This document shows positions 14,729 to 23,010 of a stretch of 35,939 nucleotides of DNA, one piece after another. Within the stretch, counting starts at the first letter, position 1; every line of letters begins with the position of its first letter. The translations under genes were made by a program, and so were the position numbers. The stretch covers positions 1 to 35,939 of the forward strand of contig DAOUDK010000101.1 in NCBI GenBank assembly GCA_034431315.1. The letters run 5' to 3'. The notes beneath the pieces are model-generated. The model was given only the letters and a program-made list of their open reading frames with translations. It did no database searches and was not told where the DNA came from. The DNA comes from JAUWOY01 sp034431315. GTDB taxonomy: Bacteria; Chloroflexota; Anaerolineae; VGOG01.

Positions 14729-14823
14729 AAACTCTAACGGAGATTGCTTCGCACAAACCGCTCGCAATGACAACAGAAAGCCTACTTGCCCCTAATTGAA
14801 ATGCACCCTTCGCCCCGAAACAG

Positions 14824-14852
14824 TTGACCTCTGTACCCCATTCTGTTATAAT
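14824..14852 (+). promoter_or_regulatory. strong sigma70-type promoter, module copy 2
   Basis: TTGACC (14824-14829), 17 bp, TATAAT (14847-14852). It is nearly the same as the promoters at 7191 and 23087 and drives the YadA-head-like gene. Confidence 0.85.
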
Positions 14853-14903
14853 GGACCCGTATGGGCTATCCGAGCCAAATACCAAACTCAAAGGAGGTGT
14901 ACG

Positions 14904-17864
14904 ATGAAAGGAAAACGGATTCTCATCAGCGTGCTGGCCCTGGCAGTGGGACTAACCCAGGCTCAGGAACCGGGGCCACAAGGCGAGGCGGGTGTCCAGG
15001 CGTCCCCTGTAGGTGCCACTGCTTCGGCTCCGCTCAGCACAAGCTTCACCTACCAGGGCCGCCTGACCGATGGCGGCAGTCTGGCCAATGGCAGCTACGA
15101 CTTTCAGTTCAAGCTCTACGACGCTGCCAGCGGTGGGGCGTGGGTGGGCACCATCCCCAAAGATGACGTCACCGTGAGCGATGGCCTGTTCACGGTGGAA
15201 CTGGACTTCGGCAGCGCCTTCACGGGCGATGCCCGCTGGCTGGAGATCGGCGTGCGGCCGGGCGCGAGCGCTGGCGCTTACACCACCCTCACGCCCCGCC
15301 AGGCTCTCACTGCGACGCCCTACGCCCTTTACGCCCTGGGCGCGCCCTGGTCTGGCCTCACGGGCGTCCCGCCCGATTTCGCCGACGGGGTGGACGCTGA
15401 TACCCTGGGCGGGCTGTCCTGCAGCAACGGCCAGGTAGCCAAGTGGAACAGCACGAGCAGCCAGTGGCAGTGCGGCAACGACGAGACCAGCGCGGGCGGC
15501 GGCGGCTGGTCCCTGACTGGCAACGCCGGCACCAATCCCGCCACCAACTTCCTGGGCACCACCGACGACCAGGCTTTGGAGCTGCGGGTGAACAACGCCC
15601 GCGCCCTGCGTCTGGAGCCCAACGCCACCAGTCCAAACCTCATCGGCGGCTTCAGCGGGAATAGTGTGACCGGCGGGGCAGTTGGCGCCACTATCGGCGG
15701 CGGGGGAGAAAGCGGTGACATCAACTATGTGACCGATGACTACGGCACGGTGGGTGGGGGCAGGAGCAATAGAGCCAGCGGCGACTCCGCTGCCGTCGGC
15801 GGGGGTGGGCACAACACCGCCAGCGGCGACAGCGCCGCCATCGGCGGGGGCTGGGACAATGAGGCCAGCGACTATGCAGCCACCATTGGTGGGGGTTCCA
15901 ACAACCGGGCCTATGGCACCGCCGTGACCGTTGGCGGAGGGTACTTGAACTACGCTGACGCTGAGAAGGCAACCATCGGCGGGGGTGAATACATCCGGGT
16001 AACGGGTCGGGCGGCCACGGTGGCCGGCGGTTCTCACATCACAGTCACGAACCAATACGCGGCGGTGGGAGGTGGTCAGCACAATATCGCCAGTGGTGAC
16101 TATGCTACCGTAGGTGGGGGCGGGTATAACACCGCCAGTGGCTTCGGCGCGGTCATAGCTGGTGGCGGTGGCTTCGACTCTTTATGGTCTATTGAACTCA
16201 GCAACACCGCCAGTGGGGAATCGAGCACCATCGGCGGGGGCATAAACAACACCGCCAGTGGTGCCTGGGCCACCATCGGCGGGGGCCAGGCCAATACGGT
16301 GAGCAATCAGAGCGCTACTGTTGGCGGGGGCAGCGGCAACGTCGCCAGCGAGGCTTATGCCACTGTCGGCGGGGGCGACGGCAACACCGCTAGTGGGATC
16401 TACGCCACTGTCGGCGGGGGCGACGTGAACGAGGCCAGCGGCGAAGAATCCACCGTCGCCGGGGGGCGGGCCAACGAGGCCAGCGGCGGAGATGCCACCG
16501 TCGCCGGGGGCGAACTCAACACCGCGAGCGGCAACCACGCATCCGTTGGCGGGGGCTTTTGGAATACCGCCAGCGGCGACTCCGCCACCATAGGCGGTGG
16601 TGAGTACATCAGAGTGACGGGTCAGGCGGCCACGGTGGCCGGCGGCTCCTACATCACCGTCACCAGCGAATACGCGGCTGTGGGAGGTGGTCTACATAAC
16701 ACCGTCAACGGCGAAGGCGCCACCGTCGGCGGCGGCGGCTTCAACACCGCCAGCAGCGGAGGTGCCACTATCGGCGGCGGCAGCCTCAACACCGCCAGCG
16801 GCGACGGAGCCACCATCAGCGGGGGTGCGTTCAATGTGGTTACGGGGACGCTCGCCAGCATCGGCGGAGGCTACTGGAACGCCGCCACGACCGACTACGC
16901 CACCATCGGCGGGGGTGCGGGCAACATTGCCAGCGGCGTGTATGCTACCGTTCCTGGGGGACTAGTGAATGCCGCCGAGGGTGAGTACAGCTTCGCTGCT
17001 GGTTATCGGGCGAAAGCCAATCACGACGGAGCCTTCGTTTGGGCCGACTCCACCGATGTTGACTTTGCGTCCACCGCAGCCAATCAATTCGCGGTCCGCG
17101 CCAATGGTGGGGCGCTCATCACCGGCGCCAATGATGCGCCCATGCTGACTGCTACCAATCTTGGGGGCGGCGATGGGCTACGTGTCAACAAGAGTGGCGA
17201 TGATGGCCTGCAAATCGGCGATGGCGCAGACTTCCCCAACTACGGCGTCTACATACCCTCTGACGGTGTCTCGTTCACCGCGTTGTACGTGCAAACGGCT
17301 GACGCCAACGGCGAGTGGGCGCTGTCCACCCTCGACAAAATCAGCGCTGCCAACGTGACTTTCAGTTCGCTGACGCTGGTAGCAGTAGTGGATGGCGCCG
17401 ATTCCCTCACGCCAGGCGATCTGGTCGCAGCGGCAGGGCTGGCCGATCCCTTGCCCGATACCCTGAGCTCTCTGCCGCGTGTGCGCCTGGCTGATGCCAA
17501 GACCTGGCCTGGCGTCATCGGCGTCGTCGAGAGCCTCATGGTGCTGCAACCCATGCCGGGCAAGGCCGATAAAGACGGCCACGCGCCGCTGGAACTGCAC
17601 AGCGTCCCCGGGCCGGCCAAAGCCGGCGACTACGTGGCCCTCACCGTGCTCGGCGTCGCCCACGTGAAAGCCGACGCCACAGCCGGCGACATCGTGCCCG
17701 GCCAGCGGTTGACGGCGGCGAGTCGGTCTGGCCACGTCCGTGCCCTGCGCACTCGAATGCTGGAGGGCATGATGGTGACCGAAGGCGCGCCGGTGATCGG
17801 CATCGCCCTGGCTCCACTGGACAAGGACACTGGCACGATTCCGGTGTTCGTCACACTGCGGTAA
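14904..17864 (+). CDS. secreted protein with YadA-head-like GGG repeats
   Basis: 986 residues from ATG 14904, which has AAGGAGGTG 6 bp upstream; the longer frame would start before the promoter. A signal peptide covers about 1-21. An N-terminal domain (about 45-140) has FTYQGRLTDGG and QALTATPYALYALGA, commonly seen before such repeats. About 30 units of near 15 residues (consensus ASGxxATVGGGxxNT, about 245-690) resemble the left-handed beta-roll of trimeric autotransporter heads. GEYSFAAGYRAKANHDGAFVWAD closes the repeats. The C-terminal domain (about 780-986) is not the YadA membrane barrel, so the protein is probably secreted or surface-held by other means. A 58-residue block is duplicated (about 15970-16130 and 16580-16740). 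Confidence 0.8.
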   Translation: MKGKRILISVLALAVGLTQAQEPGPQGEAGVQASPVGATASAPLSTSFTYQGRLTDGGSLANGSYDFQFKLYDAASGGAWVGTIPKDDVTVSDGLFTVELDFGSAFTGDARWLEIGVRPGASAGAYTTLTPRQALTATPYALYALGAPWSGLTGVPPDFADGVDADTLGGLSCSNGQVAKWNSTSSQWQCGNDETSAGGGGWSLTGNAGTNPATNFLGTTDDQALELRVNNARALRLEPNATSPNLIGGFSGNSVTGGAVGATIGGGGESGDINYVTDDYGTVGGGRSNRASGDSAAVGGGGHNTASGDSAAIGGGWDNEASDYAATIGGGSNNRAYGTAVTVGGGYLNYADAEKATIGGGEYIRVTGRAATVAGGSHITVTNQYAAVGGGQHNIASGDYATVGGGGYNTASGFGAVIAGGGGFDSLWSIELSNTASGESSTIGGGINNTASGAWATIGGGQANTVSNQSATVGGGSGNVASEAYATVGGGDGNTASGIYATVGGGDVNEASGEESTVAGGRANEASGGDATVAGGELNTASGNHASVGGGFWNTASGDSATIGGGEYIRVTGQAATVAGGSYITVTSEYAAVGGGLHNTVNGEGATVGGGGFNTASSGGATIGGGSLNTASGDGATISGGAFNVVTGTLASIGGGYWNAATTDYATIGGGAGNIASGVYATVPGGLVNAAEGEYSFAAGYRAKANHDGAFVWADSTDVDFASTAANQFAVRANGGALITGANDAPMLTATNLGGGDGLRVNKSGDDGLQIGDGADFPNYGVYIPSDGVSFTALYVQTADANGEWALSTLDKISAANVTFSSLTLVAVVDGADSLTPGDLVAAAGLADPLPDTLSSLPRVRLADAKTWPGVIGVVESLMVLQPMPGKADKDGHAPLELHSVPGPAKAGDYVALTVLGVAHVKADATAGDIVPGQRLTAASRSGHVRALRTRMLEGMMVTEGAPVIGIALAPLDKDTGTIPVFVTLR

Positions 17865-17882
17865 GGTGAAAGGTGGTGAAAG

Positions 17883-18173
17883 ATGAAACACTTCACAATG
17901 ACAGGCCGAACGACAGTGCTGGTGACAATCGCCTTGCTGCTAATCGTCTCCACGGCCCTGGCTCGATCAGGCTACGACCTCTCCTGGTGGACGGTGGACG
18001 GCGGCGGAGGCACTGCTAGCGGCGGTTCGTACATCCTGGTCGGCGCCATCGGCCAGCCCGACGCTGGCATCCTGACTGGCGGCGATTACACCCTCGGTGG
18101 CGGATTCTGGGGTGGCGGCGTGGCGGCGGGGTACAAAGTCTACCTGCCGATGATACTGCGCCAGTATCCGTAG
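17883..18173 (+). CDS. small secreted Gly-rich protein with YLPMILR tail
   Basis: 96 residues. The signal peptide (about 1-27, TTVLVTIALLLIVSTALA) is followed by LSWWTVDGGGGTASGGSYILVGAIGQPDAGILTGGDYTLGGGFW, a module common in secreted proteins of Chloroflexota and related bacteria. The last residues, VYLPMILRQYP, resemble the tail of the subtilisin-fold protein in this window (SYLPLLFKNYSSD). The gene lies 18 bp after the YadA-like gene, with GGTGG before its ATG, and is probably co-transcribed and exported with it. Function is unknown. Confidence 0.75.
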   Translation: MKHFTMTGRTTVLVTIALLLIVSTALARSGYDLSWWTVDGGGGTASGGSYILVGAIGQPDAGILTGGDYTLGGGFWGGGVAAGYKVYLPMILRQYP

Positions 18174-18291
18174 GGGCGGAACGCGCTGTAACTCGCTACA
18201 CTGGGGAGAAGTGAGCCGGGGCACAGAGTCCTGGTTCACTCTTTCCCTGTCCTGTTCGCGCGAGCGCCGCCGTTGGGCTGCAATTTGGAAT

Positions 18292-18325
18292 GGGCCAGCA
18301 CTTCAGTTCTGCTGGCCCGCTTTTA
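18292..18325 (+). terminator. intrinsic terminator after the secreted-protein operon
   Basis: GGGCCAGCA and TGCTGGCCC are separated by 9 nt and followed by GCTTTTATT. Confidence 0.85.
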
Positions 18326-18442
18326 TTGCTTTTCAGATGGCTGCGGCTTCGGCCTGTGCCCCAACCGCTGCCAGCATCAGGCAGCCAGCGCCCCTGTCAT
18401 GGTGCTGTTACGGACGGGAGCAGTTTTTCCGAAATTGGGCAT

Positions 18443-18471
18443 TTGACACCTGCCTCAATCTGTAGTACAAT
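18443..18471 (+). promoter_or_regulatory. consensus promoter before the 114-bp element
   Basis: TTGACA (18443-18448), 17 bp, TACAAT (18466-18471). Transcription from about 18478 enters the 114-bp element within 16 nt, so that element would be a 5' leader. Confidence 0.75.
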
Positions 18472-18493
18472 CGTAGCATAAATCGGAATGTAG

Positions 18494-18607
18494 CACCGTC
18501 GTAGCCCTTGTCCCAATTGTAATTCAGCGAGGAGGGTGATATGAAAGATTGATAGCCGACCCCTAGCCCGGGAGCGATCCCGGTGGGTGGTCGGCTGTTT
18601 GTTTGCG
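18494..18607 (+). ncRNA. 114-bp leader-like element, copy 1 (mini-ORF plus terminator-like hairpin)
   Basis: Contains GAGGAGGGTGAT before ATG AAA GAT TGA (18541-18552), followed at once by the stem AGCCGAC ... GTCGGCT closing over CCGGGA-GCGA-TCCCGG (a GNRA tetraloop), then GTTTGTTTG. The arrangement suggests a leader peptide with an attenuator, or a structured cis-acting RNA. It is identical in length to copy 2, with 7 substitutions. I cannot assign it to a known RNA family. Confidence 0.5.
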
Positions 18608-18677
18608 GGGTGGCTTCTGGGCAGGTGATAGAGGCAATGGCCGAATGGGCGAATACTCAGAAGAAAAGGAGGTGCAG

Positions 18678-18758
18678 ATGGAGAGTATCAAGCAGATCAA
18701 TACCACGATCTGGCAATGTATACTGCAAACACGGTGTCCAATTGCTTCAATACTCTAG
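18678..18758 (+). CDS. 26-residue ORF with strong ribosome binding site
   Basis: The ATG follows AAAAGGAGGTGCAG. The frame MESIKQINTTIWQCILQTRC continues to a TAG 21 bp before the next gene. It is too short for any family call. It may be a leader peptide coupled to the membrane protein gene downstream, or a decayed gene. Confidence 0.35.
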   Translation: MESIKQINTTIWQCILQTRCPIASIL

Positions 18759-18779
18759 AAACAACTAAGGAGGTTCAAA

Positions 18780-19964
18780 ATGGCCGAAAAAGAAAGGCTA
18801 GAAAAATGGGGTATGGGGCTGCAGGTTGTATTCTGGATTGGCTTAGTGAGTGTGTTGGTATTAACGCTCTTTGGGCTTTTTCAAGCAAGGACTGGACCTC
18901 TCTTACTTTGGGGTCTATTCGCTGCATTGATGATATTGCTGCTGCTTTCTTTAGGAATCCCAACAAGCGGTCATTGGTATGGTGTTCTGATCGATTCTCG
19001 CAACAGGACGAGCTTGTCTCGCTTGCAAATAACCCTGTGGACCATCATGACACTGTCGGCATTCCTGGCTGTCGCGCTGCCGCGCCATTTGGAAGGAGGA
19101 CTGTCCACGTTAACGGACAAGCAGGTAGCTGATTGCAGGGCGGATATCTTCAAAGCAGAAGATGTCAAAAACCTAGATCCTGACCAGGCCAAGTTGGTTG
19201 AGGAAAAGGCTGAGGTGCATTGCAAAGGCAAACACCCACTCCGCATTACTTTCCCGGCAGAGCTGGTAGCGGCTCTAGGCATCAGCACTGCGTCACTTGC
19301 TGGGTCAAGCTTGATAAAGGGTTCAAAGAAAAGCAGAGTAACTGGCAAGAAGTACAAGACTGAAAAAAGCAGGGAGGCTACGCTCCTGGAGGAAGATCGC
19401 AACAAGAAGGAAAAAGAACGTAACAAATTGGATATGGATAGGGAAGAAGCAGAATCTCGACTTAACGAACTTGAAACGAAGATTGCAAGTGAAACTGACG
19501 CGGCAAAGAAGGCGGAACTGGAAGAACAGAAGAACGAAGCGCAGCGTTATAAGAAAACGCTAGATGCCGACTTTGTGGAAGTCACTAAAGCCCTTGCTAC
19601 TAGTGAAATGGCATTGAAAAATGCTGAAGATAGCGTAAGCAAAGAAGGTGAATCAGCGGAAGGTCTGTTGTATGTGAATGATAAACCTGATGATGCCAAG
19701 CTGGGAGACCTGTTCCAAGGGGACGAAGTCGGCAACTATAACATCATTGATCTGTCAAAAGTGCAGATGTTTTTCTTCACAGCGGCAGTTCTAGTGAGTT
19801 ACGGTGTCGCTTTATACACACTGTTACAAGGTAGTGCATGGAAAAACCCCCTCGGCGTAGACTTTCCTGAATTCTCAGCAAGTTTGATAACTCTACTTGG
19901 CATTTCCCACGCGGGCTATTTGTCGGTCAAATCTGTTGATCACACCAAGACCGAAGAGACATAG
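18780..19964 (+). CDS. membrane protein with cytoplasmic coiled coil, unknown function
   Basis: 394 residues; ATG preceded by AAGGAGG. Two membrane helices lie near 15-37 and 40-60, a third near 83-100 (ITLWTIMTLSAFLAVAL), and one or two near 326-385 (VQMFFFTAAVLVSYGVALYTLL; ASLITLLGISHAGYL). Between them, residues about 185-295 form a highly charged Lys/Glu coiled coil. Segments such as LIDSRNRTSLSRLQITLWT and LLGISHAGYLSVKS recur in a family of uncharacterised bacterial membrane proteins that I remember but cannot name. The gene is more AT-rich than its neighbours, which suggests transfer. Confidence 0.65.
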   Translation: MAEKERLEKWGMGLQVVFWIGLVSVLVLTLFGLFQARTGPLLLWGLFAALMILLLLSLGIPTSGHWYGVLIDSRNRTSLSRLQITLWTIMTLSAFLAVALPRHLEGGLSTLTDKQVADCRADIFKAEDVKNLDPDQAKLVEEKAEVHCKGKHPLRITFPAELVAALGISTASLAGSSLIKGSKKSRVTGKKYKTEKSREATLLEEDRNKKEKERNKLDMDREEAESRLNELETKIASETDAAKKAELEEQKNEAQRYKKTLDADFVEVTKALATSEMALKNAEDSVSKEGESAEGLLYVNDKPDDAKLGDLFQGDEVGNYNIIDLSKVQMFFFTAAVLVSYGVALYTLLQGSAWKNPLGVDFPEFSASLITLLGISHAGYLSVKSVDHTKTEET

Positions 19965-20102
19965 GTCAGGTTGGAACTCTCGTTACCATTGTCAAGGGTG
20001 ACTGACGATGATTAGATCAATAGCTACAATACGCTCCAAGAGGTGGCAGTCGCCTCTAGTGTATGCGTCTTTGCTTTATCAACTTAGAAAGGAGAAACGT
20101 TC

Positions 20103-20336
20103 ATGAGCGAAAGCAGCAAAAACTATGTCATGGGTAAGGTCACACAGTTCGATCCTGCTGCGAAGGATGGCGTTATTCGGATCGAAGAGGAGGGCGAACG
20201 CGTATTCTTTAAAACCTCTGACATTCTTAACATCAGCGAAGTTGATGTTGATCAGTTAGAGGGTATGGTAGTGATGTTTCGCAAAAAAGAGCAAGGTTGG
20301 CGTAGGGAGGCTGAGCAACTGATTGTAGTCAAATAG
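20103..20336 (+). CDS. cold-shock-like OB-fold protein
   Basis: 77 residues; ATG preceded by AAAGGAGAAACGTTC. GKVTQFDPAAKDGVIRIEEEGERVFFKTSDI has the layout of a cold-shock domain (K-V-x-x-F-x-x-x-x-x-G-x-I then F-x-x-S-D-I), but the aromatic RNP1 motif KGFGFI is replaced by KDGVIRI and RNP2 FVHF by VFFK. Nucleic-acid binding is plausible but weaker than in CspA. It lies 138 bp after the membrane protein gene and may be in the same unit. Confidence 0.6.
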   Translation: MSESSKNYVMGKVTQFDPAAKDGVIRIEEEGERVFFKTSDILNISEVDVDQLEGMVVMFRKKEQGWRREAEQLIVVK

Positions 20337-20536
20337 CATCCAGACTCCTGATTCATCTCATCAGCGGTGACCTTTGAAGCAGCAGAGATGGAGAGTTACA
20401 CTGCGATTTGTCGCTCTGTGTATGACGGCAACAAATCGGAGTATAGCGTCCTTGTATCCTCCGTGGCAATTGCAGTCCACAAAGGTACAACGCCACTGCA
20501 GCTTTTGTCCCAATCGCAACCGGCAGAAGAGTATGA

Positions 20537-20650
20537 CACCGTCGCAGCCCTTGTCTCAATTGTAATTCATCGAGGAGGGTGATATGGAAGATTGATAGCC
20601 GACTCCTAGCCGGGGAGCGATCCTGGTGGGTGGTCGGCTGTTTGTTTGCG
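20537..20650 (+). ncRNA. 114-bp leader-like element, copy 2
   Basis: Same length as copy 1 with 7 substitutions. The mini-ORF here is ATG GAA GAT TGA (20584-20595) with the same GAGGAGGGTGAT before it. The outer stem AGCCGAC/GTCGGCT and the GCGA loop are retained; one inner pair is lost and one becomes a wobble. It stands before the graspetide cluster. No clear promoter is seen for this copy. Confidence 0.5.
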
Positions 20651-20673
20651 CAAGCGCTGCCTTTGGTGTATAA
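20645..20673 (+). promoter_or_regulatory. possible promoter of the graspetide cluster
   Basis: A perfect -10 box TATAAT (20668-20673) preceded at 17 bp by TTGCGC, a poor -35 box. It lies about 160 bp before the precursor ATG. Confidence 0.4.
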
Positions 20674-20835
20674 TTGGGGTGAGCTACCATCCACTGTAGC
20701 GGGGATGTGCATAACGACACGCTGGCGCTAACGTTGGCTGTGACACAGATTTATCGTATTATCGGGATGGCCTTAGCAGAGTGCAAAGCCGTCTCTCACT
20801 CAGAACTGTTCAAGAGCAACGATTGGAGGTTTGCT

Positions 20836-21066
20836 ATGATTAGACCCTTTCTATTCCGCTTTGCCCAACCATGCCTTTCGCCTGAGCGCGCGGGCAAGAA
20901 CCCAGACTACGCTTACGATGAATCCATAGATATGGTCCGGTGGCTAGGTTCTCCAGATTGCCCACCCGCGATCGAACAACATGGAAGAGAAGGGCCAATA
21001 ACTAAGAAGAAAGACATCGAGAAGGGTGAGGATCAAAAGGACCGCCGCATGTGGAGGCAACGGTGA
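20836..21066 (+). CDS. putative graspetide (ATP-grasp RiPP) precursor peptide
   Basis: 76 residues from ATG 20836, chosen for its TTGGAGG site 6 bp upstream; a GTG at 20707 is in frame without one. The N-terminus IRPFLFRFAQP resembles the PFxxRF helix with which microviridin-type leaders bind their ATP-grasp ligase. The middle is YDESIDMVRWLGSPDCPPAIE. The C-terminal TKKKDIEKGEDQKDRR is dense in Thr/Lys donors and Asp/Glu acceptors, as expected for a core joined by side-chain ester or amide bonds. The stop lies 6 bp before the ATP-grasp gene. This is the best reading of the context, but ring positions are unknown. Confidence 0.6.
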   Translation: MIRPFLFRFAQPCLSPERAGKNPDYAYDESIDMVRWLGSPDCPPAIEQHGREGPITKKKDIEKGEDQKDRRMWRQR

Positions 21067-21072
21067 GGCTTC

Positions 21073-22047
21073 ATGATCTTGATCCTTTCAAATAAGTGGG
21101 ATATCACCGTTGACTTCGTTGTCGCTGAGTTGCGTGCTCGCGGATGCGACTTCTTGCGAATTAACACGGAAGATCTTGCTTCAGGCCAAGCGACGATCTG
21201 TCTTCCAGATCTTAGGATTCTGGTATCCAAACGCGGAGAAGTTTACGATTTGACGCGCGCCGTCAACGTGATTTGGAATCGTCGACCAGGAAAACCGTTC
21301 GATGACATACCCCGAAGCGCGAGACCCTCACCTGCGACACAAAGCTTTGTGAACGATCAATGGTTCTCATGGTTGGAAGCTCTTCAGCTTATCCCTGATG
21401 TTATGTGGATCAACCACCCACAAGCAAACGACGTTATGGAAAACAAGGCTCGTCAACTATTGGTGGCCGCAAGAATCGGTTTCCAAATACCTGAGACCGC
21501 TATCACAAATGATCCGGACGAAGCACGGCAACTGGCAAAAAGGCACGGCAATCGACTCGTGGCAAAGGCACTGTACTCTCCGCTGATTGAAGAACCTGAT
21601 GAAGATTTCTTTGTGTTCACAAACGAAATCACTGTTGCTGATCTCGCCGCAGAGGAAGAAATCAGGATTAGTCCGTGCATATTTCAGCAGTCCCTAAGCC
21701 CGAAGATTGATTATCGAGTCACAGTTGTGGGAGAAACCGTTTTTCCAGTAAGAGTGGAATGGCAAAACCAGAAAAACCTACATATAGACTGGAGAACCGA
21801 GAAGAGCGAACTCCGTTTCGTTGCATGCAGTCTCCCCTCTGAGACAGAGGATCTGTGTAGAAGATACGTGAAGGCTAGTAGCCTGATTTTCGGCGCGATA
21901 GACCTAGTCGAGCACGACGGAAGATTCTTCTTCCTCGAAATTAATCCTAACGGCGAATGGGGATGGTTACAAAAGCCAAACAATGTCCCGATTGCCGAGA
22001 CGCTATGTGATCTAATGATCTTTTACGATAAAGAGAAAGAGACATAA
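21073..22047 (+). CDS. MvdC/MvdD-like ATP-grasp graspetide ligase
   Basis: 324 residues. These enzymes use ATP to join side-chain carboxylates of a precursor to Ser/Thr hydroxyls or Lys amines. The pre-ATP-grasp domain covers about 1-110 (MILILSNKWDITVDFV, VIWNRRPGKPF). The ATP-grasp core follows: ENKARQLLVAARIGFQIPETAITND near 118-142, GNRLVAKAL near 158, the dipeptide FQQSLSPKIDYRVTVVGETVFPVRVEWQ near 206-233, and the metal-binding FLEINPNGEWGWLQ near 295-308, which is characteristic of the MvdD branch. The gene is coupled to the precursor upstream and immediately followed by the PASTA membrane protein (its TAA abuts the next ATG). Confidence 0.85.
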   Translation: MILILSNKWDITVDFVVAELRARGCDFLRINTEDLASGQATICLPDLRILVSKRGEVYDLTRAVNVIWNRRPGKPFDDIPRSARPSPATQSFVNDQWFSWLEALQLIPDVMWINHPQANDVMENKARQLLVAARIGFQIPETAITNDPDEARQLAKRHGNRLVAKALYSPLIEEPDEDFFVFTNEITVADLAAEEEIRISPCIFQQSLSPKIDYRVTVVGETVFPVRVEWQNQKNLHIDWRTEKSELRFVACSLPSETEDLCRRYVKASSLIFGAIDLVEHDGRFFFLEINPNGEWGWLQKPNNVPIAETLCDLMIFYDKEKET

Positions 22048-23010
22048 ATGCCAGGTTTGCTGAAGATCATCTTTTGGCTTTGGCCACCTTACGAGGAGCG
22101 CATCGCACGGAAAGCTATTGATAGCAGAATCTTTGGTAGTTATCAGGAGAGAATGAAGTCGATTCAGGCAGAGATTAGCAAATCGCTTCCCGAAGACGCA
22201 AGACTGCTAGAGGAGAGTGAATCTCTTGCTAAACTAGTGTTTGAATCCGAGAGTGAGAGAAATGAGACCCTTGAGAGCAAGGCCCTTGCATTCATTTCTG
22301 CCTTCGGAGTGACAGTCAGTGTTATTTTAGCTTTGCCAGCCCTGTTCAGCGAGAAGTGGGATATTTCAACACCTACTGCTTTGACTGTAGGGGTCTTTTA
22401 TGGCCTTGCGATAACACACCTTTTGGTGGCTGTCTATTATGCTATTTATGCTAGGCGCGTGGCGGGCTTCGCACTTCCTAACGCTGACGAGTTTGTTGAG
22501 GCACTTCAAGAATGCAGGCAGTCAGTTGCTGACCGCATTGTAATGTACATCTCTCAGGCGAAGTTCAACCAACCAATTCTGTTGAAAAAGGCCAATTCTC
22601 TATGGGTGGCTGAAACTATGTTCATCCGCGGTCTGCTTCTTGTGGCGATAGCTTCTCTCATAAGTGCGGGCACAATGCTTTTCACAGCAGGCTTTACTCC
22701 GGCGGAGATATGCGAGGTGCCTGATGTCGTGGGGCTGGATCAGGCAGCAGCCGAGCGCATGCTCACTGAATTGGAGTTGCAACCTGTCAGGAGCAACCAA
22801 TATGCCCCAAACGTCATAGCCGGAGCTGTGATTTCGCAGGATCCGCCGGCAGGCTCGAGAATGAAGCCATGCCACGGAAATGTGACTATCGTGATTAGCC
22901 TCGGACCGTTGCCTACCCCCTCACCTACCTATCTGCCGACCAATACACCAAACCCGAGTAAGACGCCCACCCCCATCTCGTTGGCCCCCACGCCGATGCC
23001 CACTGTTTAG
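22048..23010 (+). CDS. membrane protein with C-terminal PASTA domain, in the graspetide cluster
   Basis: 320 residues; its ATG directly follows the ligase stop, so it is almost certainly co-translated. A charged N-terminal helix region (about 15-85) is followed by membrane helices near 85-107 and 113-137 and a third near 190-213. The C-terminus carries one PASTA domain (about 222-288: VPDVVGLDQAAAERMLTELEL then VISQDPPAGS) and a Pro/Thr tail. With three membrane segments the PASTA domain should lie outside, where such domains bind peptidoglycan precursors. Role in the cluster is unknown: export, immunity or target sensing are possible. Confidence 0.75.
   Translation: MPGLLKIIFWLWPPYEERIARKAIDSRIFGSYQERMKSIQAEISKSLPEDARLLEESESLAKLVFESESERNETLESKALAFISAFGVTVSVILALPALFSEKWDISTPTALTVGVFYGLAITHLLVAVYYAIYARRVAGFALPNADEFVEALQECRQSVADRIVMYISQAKFNQPILLKKANSLWVAETMFIRGLLLVAIASLISAGTMLFTAGFTPAEICEVPDVVGLDQAAAERMLTELELQPVRSNQYAPNVIAGAVISQDPPAGSRMKPCHGNVTIVISLGPLPTPSPTYLPTNTPNPSKTPTPISLAPTPMPTV

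Noticed and set aside
14952..16082. 376-residue frame opposite the YadA-like gene
   Set aside because: It is the shadow of a repetitive GC-rich gene and lacks a start signal.
18583..18768. 61-residue frame after the 114-bp element
   Set aside because: No ribosome binding site at its start; a different, well-started 26-codon frame lies in the same stretch.
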